Assembly: GCA_025450975.1 (NCBI GenBank)
Contig: JANWLI010000146.1
Location: forward strand, 1 to 6,644
DNA length: 6,644 bases
Source of the DNA: Candidatus Kapaibacterium sp.
GTDB lineage: Bacteria > Bacteroidota > Ignavibacteria > Palsa-1295
Reading direction: 5' to 3'
This document shows, piece after piece, positions 5,197 through 6,644 of this stretch (position 1 is the first letter of the stretch; each line of letters starts with the position of its first letter). The notes under the pieces are model-generated. The model was not told the DNA's origin. It was given only the letters and a program-made list of their open reading frames with translations, and did not search any database. The position numbers and the translations under genes are program-made.

Positions 5197-5843
5197 GCTT
5201 AGCTCAGTATAAGAAAAAAAGGAAGTTCTCGCAAACGCCGGAGCCTCGTGCCGAAAAAAAGCAGACCAAAACGAAAGCACTTCGTTTTGTTGTGCAGCGT
5301 CACAAGGCTTCGCATTTGCATTATGATTTTCGCCTCGAAGCCGAAGGAGTCCTCAAAAGCTGGGCCGTGCCTAAAGGCCCATCGATGAACCCTGCCGATA
5401 AGCGCCTTGCGATGATGGTCGAAGACCATCCGTATTCGTACCGAACGTTTGCAGGTATTATCCCTGCCGGCAATTACGGCGCAGGCATCGTCGAGATCTG
5501 GGACGAAGGATTCTATCTTCCGTACTATGAAGATGGGACTGAGGGTGAGTCAAATGACATCACCGTCAAGAGCATCACCGCCGGCAGCCTGAAGTTCGTC
5601 ATCATGGGCAAAAAGTTAAAAGGCTCATATGCGCTGGTCAAGACGAAGGCCGCACCGAACTCCTGGCTGCTTATCAAGCATAATGATGAGTACGCAGTCC
5701 ATAAAGAATACGACAGCGAGAAGCTGACGCCGAAATCTTCGCCGATCAACAAGTACCTTGCGAAAAAGGCAAAGGGCAGTGCACCTAGCGCACCTGCAAA
5801 GAAACCGGCCGCGAAAAAACCCACAGCAAAACGTAAGAAATGA
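5193..5843 (+). CDS. ligD (phosphoesterase domain): Stand-alone LigD-type DNA 3'-phosphoesterase
   Basis: The 216-residue protein is a complete LigD 3'-phosphoesterase module. This domain trims 3'-ribonucleotides and 3'-phosphates so that broken ends can be ligated. The segment LRFVVQRHKASHLHYDFRLE (30-49) and the following KSWAVPKGPS, then VEDHPYSYRTFAG and IPAGNYGAGIVEIWDEG, are diagnostic. All active-site residues known from Pseudomonas aeruginosa LigD (His42, His48, Asp50, Arg52, His84, Tyr88) have counterparts at a constant offset of five: His37, His43, Asp45, Arg47, His79 and Tyr83. The metal site therefore appears intact. A basic N-terminus (about 1-31) and a Lys/Ala/Pro-rich tail (about 189-216) flank the domain and may bind DNA. 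Translation begins at GTG 5193, overlapping the previous stop. Its own TGA overlaps the ligase ATG (ATGA, 5840-5843). The domain ends without a fused ligase. Confidence 0.92.
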   Translation: MSLAQYKKKRKFSQTPEPRAEKKQTKTKALRFVVQRHKASHLHYDFRLEAEGVLKSWAVPKGPSMNPADKRLAMMVEDHPYSYRTFAGIIPAGNYGAGIVEIWDEGFYLPYYEDGTEGESNDITVKSITAGSLKFVIMGKKLKGSYALVKTKAAPNSWLLIKHNDEYAVHKEYDSEKLTPKSSPINKYLAKKAKGSAPSAPAKKPAAKKPTAKRKK

Positions 5844-6644
5844 AGTTTGCGAACTACATAACCCCCATGTTATGCAAGTCGCAGGAGGCACCGTTCGACG
5901 GAGAGGGCTGGCTCTTTGAGATCAAGTGGGATGGCTACCGCGGCATTGCCCATACCGGCAAAGACCAAAAACTATACTCACGCAACGGCCTGTCGTTCGA
6001 GCATGATTATCCGGAAATCTTCGCAGCACTGAAGAAGATCAAAACACCGGCAATCATGGATGGCGAGATCGTCGCGCTCGATAGCAAAGGAAGACCGAGT
6101 TTTCAACTGCTGCAACAATACAAGACCGATCCGTCGATCTATCTTAACTACTACGTCTTTGATCTGCTCTCACTCAACGGGAAAGATCTGACTTCCCTTC
6201 CGCTCCTCAAGCGGAAGGAGATGCTTCAAACACTGCTTGCAAAGTATGAGCATCCGTACATCCGCTTCTCCGATCATATTGAGACGCACGGTAAGCAGTT
6301 CTTCAAGATGCTCGCGAAGAAAGGCCTTGAAGGGATGATCGCCAAGCGCGAGCAAAGTCATTATGTGACTGGCAAGCGCACCGGCGACTGGGTCAAGGTC
6401 AAGCATGTGCTCGGCCAGGAAGTGGTGATCGCCGGGTTCACTGCTCCGAAAGGTGGCAGGAAATATTTCGGCGCACTCATGCTCGGCGTGTATCAGAAAG
6501 GAAAGTTTACGTATGTGGGGCATGCAGGAACCGGGTTTACCGATAGCGCACTCGCCGATCTTTATAAAAAAATGACGCCGCTTGTGACGGAAGTCAATCC
6601 TTTCGGCGTCAAGGTACCATCGAACGGCCCTGTCACCTGGATCA
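5840..6644 (+). CDS. ligD: ATP-dependent DNA ligase, LigD type (5' part, cut by window end)
   Basis: The frame opens at ATG 5840 and runs without a stop to the window edge, giving 268 residues. It seals nicks or ends through an adenylated lysine. Nucleotidyltransferase motifs in order are KWDGYR (motif I, catalytic Lys29), SRNG (47-50), MDGEIV (73-78), VFDLL (motif III, 106-110), EGMIAK (motif IV, 164-169) and VKVK (motif V, 185-188). From about residue 193 the sequence enters the OB-fold (VVIAGFTAP, FGALMLGVY, YVGHAGTGF), and it reaches PVTWI, a conserved point of LigD ligase domains. The N-terminus MKFANYITPMLC matches stand-alone or LIG-first proteins, so neither phosphoesterase nor polymerase lies before it. 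A polymerase domain could follow beyond the window. It overlaps the phosphoesterase gene by 4 bp, indicating coupled translation. All motifs are intact, so the enzyme should be active. Confidence 0.93.
   Translation, partial: MKFANYITPMLCKSQEAPFDGEGWLFEIKWDGYRGIAHTGKDQKLYSRNGLSFEHDYPEIFAALKKIKTPAIMDGEIVALDSKGRPSFQLLQQYKTDPSIYLNYYVFDLLSLNGKDLTSLPLLKRKEMLQTLLAKYEHPYIRFSDHIETHGKQFFKMLAKKGLEGMIAKREQSHYVTGKRTGDWVKVKHVLGQEVVIAGFTAPKGGRKYFGALMLGVYQKGKFTYVGHAGTGFTDSALADLYKKMTPLVTEVNPFGVKVPSNGPVTWI

Noticed and set aside
4789..5280. 163-residue minus-strand frame opposite the proline-rich gene
   Set aside because: It is Arg/Ile/Ser-rich and mirrors the repeated GATCCG codons of the plus strand. It spans the divergent control region and the phosphoesterase start, while the plus frame has the overlap start and a ribosome-binding site.

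Overview
The window looks like chromosomal DNA from a member of the Bacteroidota/Chlorobi superphylum, possibly an Ignavibacteria- or Kapaibacteria-like lineage. Four observations support this: a C-terminal secretion domain of the type IX secretion system (T9SS) kind; mostly absent Shine-Dalgarno sequences, with A/T-rich leaders instead; one exact match to the Bacteroidota -7 promoter element TAnnTTTG; and a type 3 (archaeal/eukaryotic-like, no editing insertion) prolyl-tRNA synthetase. The species cannot be named from this sequence alone.

Layout from left to right. (1) Positions 1-401 hold the 3' end of a secreted protein: the last part of a propeller-like repeat followed by a T9SS sorting domain. 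(2) Positions 438-842 encode a small four-helix membrane protein of the DUF1761 type. (3) Positions 845-920 form a long imperfect hairpin built from GGGATT-like units, lying between convergent genes. (4) Positions 924-1349 (minus) encode a small lipoprotein ending in six consecutive heptads. (5) Positions 1509-2204 (minus) encode a GH46-type chitosanase-like enzyme with no signal peptide. It follows a 121-residue unknown protein (2239-2604, minus) and has its own Bacteroidota-type -7 element. (6) Positions 2687-4168 encode proS, divergent from the unknown gene. (7) Positions 4172-4786 (minus) encode an FkbM-type methyltransferase, convergent with proS and only 3 bp from it. (8) From 4927 to the window edge runs a plus-strand cassette of three overlapping genes: an acidic, proline-rich disordered protein; a stand-alone LigD-type 3'-phosphoesterase; and an ATP-dependent DNA ligase of the LigD type, cut by the window end.

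The only obvious pathway is the last cassette, which is the end-processing and sealing part of bacterial non-homologous end joining. In well-studied bacteria the phosphoesterase and ligase are fused in one LigD polypeptide. Here they are separate genes joined by an ATGA overlap, and a further GTGA overlap couples them to the disordered protein. Neither Ku nor the LigD polymerase domain is visible in the window. The other genes are single-function units with no clear shared pathway. No tRNA, rRNA, CRISPR array, insertion sequence or phage gene was seen.
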